From NCBI RefSeq assembly GCF_036370855.1, contig NC_088117.1, positions 3,038,001 to 3,102,000 on the forward strand: a stretch of DNA of 64,000 nt, in the 5' to 3' direction. Of the stretch, positions 30,001 to 42,326 are shown piece by piece; within the stretch, counting starts at the first letter, position 1; every line of letters starts with the position of its first letter. A model generated the notes under the pieces. The model was given only the letters and a program-made list of their open reading frames with translations, made no database searches and was not told the origin of the DNA. The stretch is from Dromaius novaehollandiae (lineage: Eukaryota; Chordata; Aves; Casuariiformes; Dromaiidae). A program made the translations under genes and the position numbers.

Positions 30001-31533
30001 AAAAAGAAAAAGGAAGCTGCTTCTGGCCCTGACTCAGAACTCACTGTGTGAATATGGTGGTCTGTCCTTCTCGTCACTGCAGAGGTCAAAGCAATAAGCC
30101 TTAGGCAGAGATACTGACGGGTAGGGTCATTTTTATAAAAGAGGGTTACAGATACTTAGCAGAGATCTTCTCATCTATTCGTACTACAGGAGTGTTAAAG
30201 ATTAGCATTTTCAATGCCTTCCCTTTTCAAGCATGAAGCTTCTTTCTGGGGGTGGGGTGTCTCACTTTGCCAAAGCTTGAAGTTGCGATGTAAAAGGGGA
30301 AGGGAGAAAAGAATTCTCCCAAACTTCTTTTCTAATCAGAAAAAAAAAAAAGAAAGAAAAGAAAAAAAGAGCTCCTTATCTTCCCACCACTGCAAGTCAG
30401 AATAAGGGGCAGGGACTATACCTTTAAAGCAAAAAAGTAAACAGGCAAAAATGACTTGAAAGGCTTATTTAATTCCCAAGTCTTCACTGCAGCCTGCAGA
30501 AATTATTCTAATTCTCAATCGAGTTAAAAAGCTGCTCTAGCTTAGAAGTCTGATAGGAAAAAAAAACAATTCCCTGGGACTTCCAATAAGCAACAAAACC
30601 TCATTAGAAAGCAGTTGCACAAAGTTTCTCAGATCTCAAGACAAAGTTGGATTGGAAGCTACAACTCCTGGTAGTTTTATTCTTTTCAATCTTTTTTTTT
30701 TTTGAGGGTGGGAAGGGGGAGCAGAGGAAGAAGAAAAGACTTGTTTGATCTGAACATCTTTGTGTTCATTACAGAAAGCATCATTTTAATTTTGTGTCAT
30801 GCGGAAGGGCAATCACAGACAGCTTCACATAGGCATCCGTGCTGTTATGAAGCCAATGTGCATTTACACAGCAACATTCACACGTCATTTCCAGTACCCC
30901 TCTTTTTAAAGAAAAGGGGGAAAAGTAATGTAAAGCTTACAGAAAATCTCAGACGATATTACATCGTAAGTTATATAAATTGGAACAATTAAATTGAATG
31001 TTAACTTACCCTGTAAGACCACATATTTTTATTCATGAAGAATAATGCAAAAGCTTCATTTACTTCAGGCTCAAGCAGAGGCAGGTTAGGATCAAACAGA
31101 GTAAAAGTTAATTTAATGGATACTTGTGAATAGAGTTAATCCACCCTTGCATCACATGCTATTAATCACTCTGAAGCTTAGCATATGAGCACAAAGAGGA
31201 AAAATAAGTCTGTGATTGTGAACTCACGTGGAGCCACATGCCCAGTGCAAACTCAGCTGCAGAAAGGAGCTATGAACAAAGATTAAATAGAAGGATGAGA
31301 AGTGCTTAAAGACGAGGCTTAGGTACCACGCTTGCCTTAGTTCTGCAGTACATGTCTCTACCAGCTGCCCTCCCCCACTTCACAGAAACTAAGACTTGCC
31401 AGTGCTTGAATCCTAGTGTTTGAAAAGCACATCAGACTCTCAGTTAAGAGGTTGTTCACAGGATAGCATTTCAGGTACAATCAGTGATTCCTATGTTTTA
31501 GCTTCCAGCATTATAAATTACAAACCCTAAATT

Positions 31534-31568
31534 AAAAAAAAAAAAAAAAAGAAAAGAAAGAAAAAAAG
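31534..31568 (+). repeat. A-rich simple repeat
   Basis: An A17 run followed by GAAAAGAAAGAAAAAAAG, inside SLC31A1 intron 1. A similar A/G-rich run lies at 30340-30369. Confidence 0.85.
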
Positions 31569-32399
31569 TTGGGTAACAGTTTCAATTGTACCTAACAAGA
31601 TGTGTGCTCCTAAGTCATTTGAAAACTAAATTTCAGTGAATCACTAGGACTTAGCCACTTAGGCCTTCACTGTTTAAAAAAATACATCATGACTGCCAAA
31701 TTGACAAAAATACTACACTGGAAGCAAGGAAACAAATTATCTCTTTGCCTAAGGGACACAGGCACCGTGTCTCCTATTTAAAGTTCATGTCCACCAGCCA
31801 TAGCAAGGAAGGACAATCTGCTTCCACTAGGATTTTATATCAGATCATTGCATAAGATAACTATCGTGGCGATTATTATCAAAATAATAATCATACATTC
31901 TGCAACAAAAAAGCCCCTTAGTGCTTCCCCTAATTCTTTCCCTTTAGAGCTGAAATCACTGAGATCCAAACTATGCTATGCTCCCCTCCCCATCAAACCC
32001 CCAAATTATTGCAGGCACAATACAATACACCTGGTAACTTCACACTCAGCCTTCAACATCCCCAAATTCGCTATCCTTACGAGCTTCCAACCAACCAGAA
32101 AAAACACCCAGCACTGAAGGCGGGAAATTATTCAATCCATACTGCTATTTTGTCGCTCCCTCGCATTTGGTCGTCCTTCGACATCGCGCAGCTCCGCAGT
32201 CCCTGCCAAGCCAAGCAGCGGGCCTCCCTAAACACCTACAGACACCAGCTTTGCAAGGGGAAAACGAACGAATGAGACCTTTTTTATTTTTCTTTCCTCC
32301 GAGCTGCCAGGGAAAGGGGGGAAACTGCCTGGACCGGAGCCAGCGGAACCTTTTTAAAACCAAGAAAACACTTTGAATGCAAAAAACTAAGTGTTTCGC

Positions 32400-33540
32400 A
32401 CGCCGCTGGCCTCGGTAGCCTCCCAGCGTGCAACCCGAACCCGGGGCACAGCCGCGTGTCCGCGCGCCCTCAGCCCTCGGGACTCGAAGCCCTTCAGCGC
32501 TTCCCGCCGTTGCCACCGAGATGCCCGAGAAAAGCTGCTGGGCTCCAGCTGGGCCAAACCGCACCGTTCCCCCACCGACACCCGCCGGCCCCGCCGCCCC
32601 AGGGCGCGGGAGCAGCCGCCGCCTCAGAGAGCGGCGCGCGCGGGGCCTGCGGCGCCCCCGGCCCGCGTTGGCTCCGCTGCCGCACGGGCTCGCTCCGCAC
32701 GGCGCCCCGCGGGGCCCGGCGCTAGCGGGCCGCCGCCGCCGCCTCACGAAAGGGCGAGACCCCCCACACACACACACACATCCCCACCCCGTCAGGCTGC
32801 CGGGGGGCCCCGGCCCCTCACGTCACTCACCGCGCGACCGGCACGAGGACGCGGCTCTCCGCCCCGCGAGCCCCCGCCGCAGGCCCCGCCCCCGCCTTCT
32901 CCGCTCGGCCCCGCCCTCCAGGGCGGCTTTTCCCCAGCCCGCCGCCCCATTGGCTGCGCGCTAGCCCCGCCTCCCTGCGGCAGGCGGGAGCGCCGCCAGC
33001 CCCGTCGTGGCCGGAAAGCGCGCCGCTGCCGGGCAACGCTTTTGCGACAGCGCGGGGGCTGTGGCGGCTCTGGGGCGGGGGCCGCAACCGGGAGGATGTT
33101 CGGGGCGGCGGAGGAGGACGACGCGGACTTCCTGTCCCCCGCCAGCGGGTGAGCAGCCGGCCCGGTCCCCGGGATGCCGCGGGGGGGGAGGGGACGCGGG
33201 CAGGCCGCGGCCCGGTGCCCTGAGGGCGGCCCGGGCCGGGGGGGGAGCGGGGCCCCGGGTGGGGGCAGCGCCTGCGGCCGGGAGCCCAGGGCCTGGGCTG
33301 CAGCCCCGGGGAAGCGGGGGCGTCACCGGGAGTAAAACAGCGTCACTAAATCTTCCATTTCTAAAAAAGAAGACGGGCTCAGAGCTTGTCCTCCAGCAGC
33401 CGCGCTTAGCGAGGGGTCTGCGCCCTCCTGCCCCGCCCCGCTGCCGCAGCTGGGGGCCCGGAGGCGGCGTTTGGTCCTCGGCTTCCCCCCAGGAAGGGGC
33501 TGTTGTACCAGCAGCCTCGGCGGCTACTTCTGTATTTTCG
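32400..33540. promoter_or_regulatory. CpG island and divergent promoter, SLC31A1 / FKBP15
   Basis: This strongly CpG- and GC-rich block covers the inferred SLC31A1 first exon (minus) and FKBP15 exon 1 (plus). Between them are GC boxes (for example in ctctggggcggggg near 33068-33081) and, at 32949-32953, an ATTGG that reads CCAAT in the SLC31A1 direction. A (CA)8 run lies at 32765-32780. No TATA box was seen. The first ATG of FKBP15 is 265 bp from the SLC31A1 first donor, so the genes share this promoter. Human CTR1 is reported to be Sp1-responsive; the GC boxes fit but do not prove this here. Confidence 0.75.
32831..32880 (-). other. SLC31A1: Probable SLC31A1 non-coding exon 1
   Basis: A strong minus-strand donor (gcgcgg|gtgagtga, exon end at 32831) lies 70-120 bp downstream of a CCAAT box in the same direction, inside the shared CpG island. 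The exon contains no usable ATG leading to CTR1. The upstream boundary is a guess from the usual CCAAT-to-start distance. Confidence 0.45.
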
Positions 33541-36500
33541 TCGGAGTTGGGCATGTGACAGCCCTGTGACAGGGGAAGCGGGATAGCTGCGCGTTTGGCT
33601 GCCTTGTGACCCACCCAGGCCCTTCCCGTAAGGCGAGGGAGTGAAAGAAGGCTCATTGCTTTCTTTCACCAGCCTGAAAATGTCAGATTGTGGGATTTTT
33701 TTTTTTCCTAAACAGCAATGACTCCTTCAAGTATGTTTAAGCATTGCTTTCGATTTTGGTCGATACCATTTTCAGTGTACAGTACGTTCAGTTTTTCTAG
33801 CCTTGTGTAACTTTCTGCTGTTTGAAGGTTCCTAGTGGCGCTTGTAGCTTCAGCTGTGCTTGCTCCCCACCCTGTTCAGGGAGCCTCTGTTTAACAAGTC
33901 CTGTGAACTATTTTTTTTTTCAATAAGTGCTTATTTTTGAAAGCATGTCACATAAAATGTAATAAGTCCAACCATAGTGGTGCTTTTGTGGATTTTGCTT
34001 CATAGTCAGAATTATTTACTTGTCTCCTGATGCCAGGAGTAGGTGAGTTTAAATGGGCTTAAAGCAGTAAAACTGCAAACAATGTATGTTGCAGAACTAA
34101 CCCACCTATTTGCGGTATTAAACCATACACCCTTTGAGGGGATGTTTCCTGGCTGCTTGCAAGAAGAGAAGTTCTAGTGCTGAATGCTAGCTTCTTTGTT
34201 GTCACAGTCTTTTTGCACTACTGGAACAAACAAGTATTTCATTGACATGTAGTCTTTTAAAATGCTTTATAGTAACTTTTTTTGGTGTAGTTTCAGCCCT
34301 TGTTTGTTCCTTAAGCTAGGTTTTGAGGAAATGAAACATGGTTGTACAAGTTACCGCAACTTCTTTATCTAAAAATTCTGTTTATTCAAAATTACATGGT
34401 TAATTGATACAAAGCTGCTTAATGTGCATCCATTTGCTTTTCTCTATAGTGCTGCTAAACACTTCATACTGTGGTGCAATTTATAATTAGCAGCCTTCTA
34501 TATATTTAAAGCTTATGTCAAATAAGTTGAATGACTTCTTCTCTCTTCCTAGTGCCAGATTGGCCTCTCTCTTTGGACTGGATCAAACAGTCTCAAGCCA
34601 TGGAAATGAATTTTTCCAATACACTGCACCAAAGCAGCCGAAAAAGGGTCAAACAGCAGCTGGTAAGTAACTGGGCCTGAGCATGGAGGGGGAAAAACTT
34701 TATAGCATGTATCTTGTTGGGAGAATGACAGCCTTTATGATGAACAGCAGTGCAAATAATTCTTTATTTTTTTCTCTTTTTTTTCTGGTATTATTTTCCT
34801 TTAATATTCTCTCTACACCTGGATACTCCAGTGACCTTTAGTGACTATGGCAGGCTTCCTTCTTCAATGTCTAGGAAAGACTTGCTGGCTTTTCAGGGGA
34901 GTTTTGCTAAAGACAAATCTGCTTTGGGCCTGCTTTGTTTTATGACTTTGGTATTTAATGTGTCAGAACTTATACTGTATTCTCTCAAAGGATTTCGTTT
35001 TGTTTTTTATTTCTGATAGACTCTCTTAACTGTTTTTCTTCCCCCATGCTGGTTTGGGGGGGGAGGTGGCTCTTCTAACTTCCCCTGAAACACTCACTAA
35101 GGAGATAAACCTTTACTTCTGTCTCTGGTATCTTCATTTTCCCTGACTGTTCTTTTCCTTTTCTGTTAGCTAGCATCCTTACTTCTTGACATTTTTTTCC
35201 CCCCATCTTTCTTCAGGTTTAAATATTAGTGTGATGGATTTGTTTGCGGGTTTTTCTTTTTTGTGAGGGGAGGAGGTGTTTTCTCTCTCCCCACTCTGGT
35301 AATTTTGAATATGTGTAGTTAAAGCTTGAGCCAGGCCATGTGTTTCTTCACTGATTGTATCAGAAACCAAAGTTAGATGATATCTGTCCAAGGTAGATTA
35401 AGGGTTTCATTTCAATCGCAAGTTTCTGTGGCTTCACCAGAAGTGGAGACCTTAATGGTACTTCATGTTGCTGTCTTGTTTATGTAAATAATAAATAATC
35501 CAAGAATAGGAAATCTTAGTTCTATTATTCTAATAATCACAGTATCTTTTCTTCTTCCCTCTGTCATCCAGAAGTGGATTGATTCAAGCACAGGTTTGCA
35601 ACAGCTGTATTAGCAGTAGCTGTTTGGAGAACATCACTCTTCGGGCTTTTGGTCCTCTTCTAAAGTTATTCCAGTGCTTGGGGGAAGGAAGACTTTCTGG
35701 CATCGGCACTGGCTAGCAAATACGACAATTTTGTATCACTGAGAGGTGTTCCTACTTCTTGTTCTTCAGCAGGTCAGCCAGCCCCGAAGGGTCCCGTGGC
35801 TCCAGCAGCTTCAGGAGCACCCTCAGTGTTCATGGCCACCGCAGTTCACGCTTATCGATAGTAAGTACAGTAAGTTTCCTGTATTACCTTTTACAGTCTA
35901 GGTCTCTGGAGGCCTGTCGTAAGACTTGATCGTAAGGGGAAGATATTTCTGGATGAGTGGGAAGAGACCATTTCTTACAGACATGCGTCCGCATGCTGCA
36001 AATGCTGCAAGTCAACACAACTTGCTGCTCAAAAAAGTCTTCGGTTATTGTGCTGCAGTTCAGGATTATGCAGCTGTCAAATGAACAGGAAGTCCTGGAC
36101 TTGTGCATGGCAGGGAAATGTATAAGTGGGGTGCTGGCCTGACATTTGCACTGTTTCTGGGCAGCTCTGTCAAGCGCTTATGTCTCATATGCTCGCTTGT
36201 GGAGAGCTAAAGGATGAGCCTAGAATGAGAGCAGCAAAAATCTATGTCAATTTGACGCTGCTGTCATGTAGACTCACTTGCCCTGGATCCATGAAAAGAG
36301 CAGTTTTCACTCCACAGTGTGTGCTCCTATAATCTGTGGGCAAGCAAGAAAGCTGTGGTTTCTGTAAGCTGAAGAAGGCTGCCTGACACTTTGGGCATGG
36401 GGAAATGGACCTGAACTCTTAAGAGGAAAAGCTCGGCAATAGCAGAGAGAAATCTGAGGCAGGGATGGTTCTGCAGCTGAATATCTCACTTGTCTTCCAG

Positions 36501-39500
36501 TACAAATGGGCAATATTTGAAGCAAGGCAAGTATGGAGCAGCTGTAGTGGGGAACCATGCTACCAAAGAGGTGAGAAACACTTCACTCCTTTAATGTTTT
36601 CATGCCAAAAGTACGCTGGTATGAGGCAGTGTTTCTCTGAGCTCACCAGCATGCCTTTGCTTTTGATGTTGGAGTTCTTAGTTCCACTGCTGCTTATACT
36701 TTCCTGCCCTCCTGGTTTTATTTATGGCTTAAAACCATGAACTCCATTTGCCTTGGTGACATCTTTCATTCCTGCAATCACTTTTTTTTTTTTTTTTTTT
36801 TTTTTGTAAGATATCTTCAAGCTGAAGCCTGAAATGTTTTGGAATGGATCAGCTGTTATGCCTTTTGTAATGTTTGTGGAAGTTATTATTTATTCAGAAC
36901 CTCTTTGACAACTGGATCACAAATCTGTTCATGGGAAAATGAATATGCATTAAAACTCTGTTCAGATAGTATGGAGGTGCTTTGATTAAGTTTTGTTATT
37001 TTGGTACCAAAAATATCTCTCCTCCCCAATCCTTCCTTCCCAAGTACTCCTCTGAGAACATGACACTGGGGTACCCAGTAAAGTGATGTGTTTAAAGGAA
37101 GAAGTGTACTCTGATCTGTTCTTGACAGTTGGTATTTATGGTGTGTTGCCTATCCTCTAATTCCTAACTCATGTTGTCTAAGTTACTTCCGCTATGGTAA
37201 GAACAGTCTGACAGTAAGCTACTTCTGAGTCACTGATCTTTTTAAATTGAGAAGTGTTCAGCTGTGGTGTAGGCAGGGAAATCAGCAAGGCCAGAGCTAG
37301 CCTTTCTCAAACTGCCTTTGTGGTACTGCAGGTTGCAGTCCTAGTACATCTGTGAACAGTTGGCTGATTACTGCCAGTTCACTAGCCGACAGTCTTGGGT
37401 GAAGAAGCCATTGCTGCAGATGAATAAAAGAATGCAATAGCTTTATTTTGACAGATGAGGTCTGGTAGAGCCATGTATGTTAATGCAATATTACAGCTGT
37501 GTTGTTTAACACTTGGAACCAACGCCCTCCAACTTGCTAGTACTCAGTCTTTTATATTGTATTATTCCTGTACATATGTGTATGAGTTTTATTTAATGAA
37601 AGGTTATTGCACTATCTTTTTGTGCAATAACTGGACAAAAAGGTGTACTTGATTGATTATTTTGCAGTAAGCAGGATGCTGTAGCTTGAATATTCAAGGA
37701 CTGCTTGATGCCCACTGCTAAATAAAACTTGTATATTTTCAAGTGTTTTTAATAGCTCTTACGAAACTGTGTTAAGTACAGTGTTAACCTTTTCTGCTGT
37801 GAAAAATGCTGCTGAAATGGTGTATTTGGCAAATAAATACTGCAGCATTAGACTCAGAATTTGATTAAAGCACACTGGAGTTGAAGACGTTTTGAGTTTT
37901 TGCTCTTTGTCCTCTTCCTCTGTCCAATTCTTTGTGGAATCCAGTACAGGATCCTCCTTTACATCAGTCGGCAGCAACAGATCGCAACTGCAAGGATCCA
38001 TCCAGGCTTCACGCTCACGGTAAGGCTCTGCATTAGAAAATCTTTGTCTTTAAGCATCCAATATTGTGTTGTTCACAGCAAACAAACGTTGACTCTGAAA
38101 TGTTTTCTTAAGTCTTAGATTGTAGCCTTTGAGATCAAACACCTGACTGAGGCAGCAAGAGATGTCGTGGTGGCTGGGAGTGCTGTTCTCCTAATATGCA
38201 TTGCACAAGAGACTTACGTATGCCTCTGGCAGGGCACTTCCTCAGTAGATCTCGTAGTGCAAGTTTCTACGCTGTAGGAGGTGTATCATTACCTCCAGAT
38301 TGCTGAGGAAGTGTTTTGATTTTTGCACTCCTATCATGGGTAATAACAGAACAAAATTCCTCACTCATACTCTGTAGTTAAGTGGCTGAGAGATTACAAC
38401 TGAGCAAGCAGGTGGGAAAGATGACAAGGAAGTATTTCCTATGTGAAATCTGATGCTCAGCGTTTTCCTGCCCATAAGAACCGCTCAAAATGTCGTGACT
38501 CCCAAAACAGGAACTTCCAGGAAGACCTTTCTTTTTTTTTTTTTTTTTTCTTTTTCTGCCAGTCTTGTAGAAAATTGGTGTACTTGTAATCAGGCGACAT
38601 TAAATTTCCTGATTTGATAGATAGAAGTTCTACTCTGAAATAGTAGCATTTCAGTCCAAATTTCTGAGCAGGGTTCTGGCAGTTACACAAGCCCATTTGG
38701 AAAGATTAATGAGTTATGTAGTCAACTTGTCACGAAATGGATTTTTAGAAATGAGGAATGTGTGACTCCTGTTTATTCTGAAAGTCCATATCTAATCAAC
38801 ACTTACGAAGAGGAGGTTTCTTATGATCCAAAAATCTCAGTAAATATTTCAGAACCTAGCTTTAAAGGACCATCTTGTGAAAGCTGCAGCATTTATGAAG
38901 AACTTAGTATTTGAGTTGTTATAATTCTTCCAGGGTAGAGCACAAGAGTGAGGGCTGACTTGTGTATTCTGAACTTGGGTAGTAATACAGCAGTATTCTT
39001 CCTCTACCTCTGCTTGATTTCAGTAGCTCTTATTTTAAATTTCTTCTGGATTGAGATTTTTTTTTTTTTAATCGAATGCATCTTTTAGCATATAATACAG
39101 GACTGATTTCCTTTCTCACAGGTTCAGCCCAACAATTACAGTACGTTCTATGATGATCAGAGACAAAACTGGTCAATCATGTTTGAGTCAGAAAAGGCAG
39201 CAATGGATTTCAGTAAACAGGTAACTTCTTAAGCCAGCAAGCCATACCTTGCGTTCAGCTTGGAGTATCTGCGTTGCTGTGGTTGAGGCAGATTTCCCAT
39301 GAGCCTGGCTGAGTTTTGTTCAGTAGATACAGGCCTCTTTGAGGCAGGTAGCCTGTTACTTCCGATGGTATTTCCAAGAAAAGATTCTAAAGTACTGTAA
39401 GACCAATGGCTCTGTAAAGCAAAAGGTATTTCCTGCTTATAGCTGAGCAAAATTCGGTACAGGGAAGTATGGAACATCTCTTAAGTGCATCTATAACCTG

Positions 39501-40345
39501 GGCTTGATAGTATAGTAAGGAATACATCAGATATGATGTGATCTGTAATAAGTCACAGTGGAACTCGTCACTGGTTTAGTGGCCAAAGACATTGATAGGC
39601 CATCCTTTTGCAGGTATGCATTGCCAAATGCAACAGCTCTCCGGTGTTTGATTCAGTCCTCTACCAGGATCTCCTGCTTGGAGAAGGGCAGGGAGTAGAA
39701 GGAGGAGACTCTCTAGAGATTGCCTATACGGGTTGGCTGTTCCAGAACAACGGGATTGGACAGGTAAAAACATTTCTGCTACGTCCTAATACTGAGCGAG
39801 TGTCATGGTCACTGGGAGGGGTTTAGCACAGTATTGGTGCTGATCTTGCAAATATTTTCTCAGTCACTTGCAACATCTCTGAAATAAATGTATTAGTTAT
39901 GAAATAATAAAGGAGTCTATTACTGTTCAGGAAGAGGTGATGGAAATGCTTTTGAATTTCAAAGCACTTTTGCACATTAATTTTAAACAAAATGGTGAGC
40001 AGGGACGATGAAGCTAGTTACGCTCCTTTGAAACAGCTTGATGAGGTGGTAACAGTAGGCCTGTCTGCCACAAAATACATCTCTCAACAGGAAAAGAAGA
40101 AAATTGCCTTTACATCTTCTAAAGCTGTGTCACATCCAGTTTGTTATTAAACAAAGCCATGAGATCGGCTTTAATGTTTCAAAACATTACCTTTAAAACA
40201 CCTCTGCGGGTTTTACTTTTAGTGAAATGCATGAAGATGGGTTTTACATTTGTACTCATCTGCAGTTGAGTCGTCTTGTTACAAAACAGTTGTTTGTTTT
40301 TCATTGTTGGGGAGAGTTTTGTGGGGTTTGGGGTGTTTTGTTTTG

Positions 40346-40390
<45 letters not shown>

Positions 40391-42136
40391 TATATATATA
40401 TATATAAAATTTTCTTGACTGAAAATTGGCATGCTCTTTCCTTATATCAGTGGTACATACAGCAGAGTTTACATGTAACCTCCTTTTAAGAGTTGTTCAA
40501 CTGCATACATTGTAGTTTAATGTGCAAAACTGCCAGACAGTTGTTTTCTGCTTGGCTGGATCCATTGTGCTATTACTGATGCAAGCTTGCTGTGTAGCAT
40601 TTTACTTGAACCTGTCCTGTCCTGACCATCAAGCTCAAAGCACTTCTAAAGTCCAAGTCTCCAGCTATTGTTCACTTCAAGAAATTGCTGTATGATGGAC
40701 TAGAAGCTCTAGCCATGCTGTCTTACGTTTGTTTGGGGTTAATTTTGGAAGAGAGCGGAATGGGAAATACTATGTAAGAAATGGCAGGAGTTTATGAAAT
40801 GTTTGTAATTTTTTGCCATGGTTATAAAGTGATGTTCAGGATCTTGAAACTGCTGGGAAATCCATATGACTGTTTCTGTTCTTCAACTCTGTAGGTTTTT
40901 GACTCAAATGTCAACAAGGACAAGCTGTTGCGGCTGAAGCTGGGATCTGGAAAGGTCATCAAGGTAGAACTTTTAGCACTTTCATTATACTGAGACTGCA
41001 GAAGTCCTAGATCTTTGAATTACTGAAGACATTGTTCAGGATTCATATATAATGTTCTGTTGCATGTTCCAATTGATAGAAAATGCTCTGCACTGGTGAC
41101 ACACTCAAACATTTTTTTTCTTTATTTGCACTGCATAGTCAAGCCCCTCTCACAGTGATGGTGTTAGAAGGAAGTTCTCCTGTTCAGTAAAAAGGAAGCT
41201 TACTATTTTCAAGAGTTGTTTATTCCATAAAATCAGTTTGTAGATCAGAGATGCTGTTGTTCAGAGCACTTCCTTTACATGAATAATCTGTATCTGACCT
41301 ATTAATCCTTCCTGGAAGCCGTACTGTTTTTTTATGTGCATCTTCTTATTAATGTCTGGCTGTAGTAGTCATCCTGTTAAACACTGGCACCTGCTTGACA
41401 GTTTGCATTGCTCTAACTTCTTTCTCTCCTTCCCTACAGCTATTTTCCACGGGTGCTTTCTGAATCTAACCATAGCAATCAGGAAGTGATCTTTGAACTT
41501 GTCAGAATACTGTTGTCTCCCAGAATACTAAGAGAAGTTGCCACAGCATGCCCTGCAAGTCACCTGCAGCTCCAAAATTTCTGTATGCAGCACACATGCA
41601 GTTCTTTTTTCCAGTACATCAGTGCGAGCTGTGATAGCTGCTTGAGTATGATATGTAAAACTTCAGCTAGGGTTCTGCAACCATACTATAACATAGCACG
41701 CCTGCAGTCCTCATGCTAGAGATTGCTGTATCCGTCCAATTTCATTATGAACCTCTTGGGAGGGCATCTTTATTTAAGATTGCAGTATTTTAAAAAGTAC
41801 TGCAATTTATATTTGGTCATTATGACTCATCATAAGAAAAGTTTTCCATGCTGCATCACTAAAAATAAGTAGGTTCTGGAATCTTTAATAACAGGTGCCT
41901 GTAGCAGTCTTAATCGGTGTAATTACAAGAAATTGTAGTGTCATTGGTCAAACTGTGTGCTTTCTCTTCTGTTGTGTCCCTAAAAACCAAAGGGTTGGGA
42001 AGAAGGCATGATGGGGATGAAGAAAGGAGGACGAAGGTGTCTCATCATTCCTCCTGCCTGGGCCTATGGAGCTCAGGGAGTGGCTGGCCGTGTCCCTCCA
42101 GACTCTACATTAGTTTTTGAGGTAGAAGTTAGGCGG
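33096..42136 (+). CDS. FKBP15: FKBP15 exons 1-9: WH1-like and FKBP domains
   Basis: Exons: 33096-33148, 34553-34662, 35773-35860, 36501-36570, 37945-38019, 39122-39220, 39614-39763, 40895-40963 and 41993-42136 (residues 1-286). Exons 3-6 encode the WH1/EVH1-like region (from AVHAYRYTNGQYLKQGKYGA to NWSIMFESEKAAMDF). Exons 7-9 encode the FKBP fold: GDSLEIAYTG, QVFDS, KVIKGWEEG, PPAWAYGAQG and VPPDSTLVFEVEV. FKBP12 pocket equivalents Tyr26, Phe36, Asp37, Val55, Ile56, Trp59, Tyr82 and Phe99 are all present (Y203, F217, D218, V236, I237, W240, Y263, F280). Changed are Phe46 to L227, His87 to V268 and Ile90 to R271. Introns here hold simple repeats (poly-T at 36782-36805, 38532-38549 and 39057-39069; TA-run at 40350-40406) and no other gene. 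Confidence 0.96.
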
Positions 42137-42286
42137 GTGAGTGTCTCCTCCCAAGTAGTTCTTTTACATCTGTTTTGTTATTGTTGAGTGGCGTTGTCTG
42201 CCTGCAAGGGAAGAACCTGTCCTTGGTATGAGAACCACAGCTCAAACTGTTGCAACAAAATACCTTAGGAGGATACATAGCTTAAT

Positions 42287-42326
<40 letters not shown>

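Larger units (their letters stand above)
13539..32830 (-). other. SLC31A1: SLC31A1 intron 1 (19 kb)
   Basis: A long first intron separates the non-coding exon from the start-codon exon. I found no second gene, no conserved domain and no paired splice pattern in it. Contents seen: A-rich simple repeats, a possible CR1/L2-like fragment near 14470-14560, an AAATT-type microsatellite near 14938-14962, and a 17-bp tandem repeat in a moderately CpG-rich patch near 16500-17260. An alternative promoter cannot be excluded, but there is no direct evidence for one. Confidence 0.65.

Noticed and set aside
32145-33656. Several 150-250 codon frames on both strands around 32.1-33.7 kb
   Set aside because: CpG-island shadow frames over a divergent promoter; only FKBP15 exon 1 (33096-33148) is coding here.
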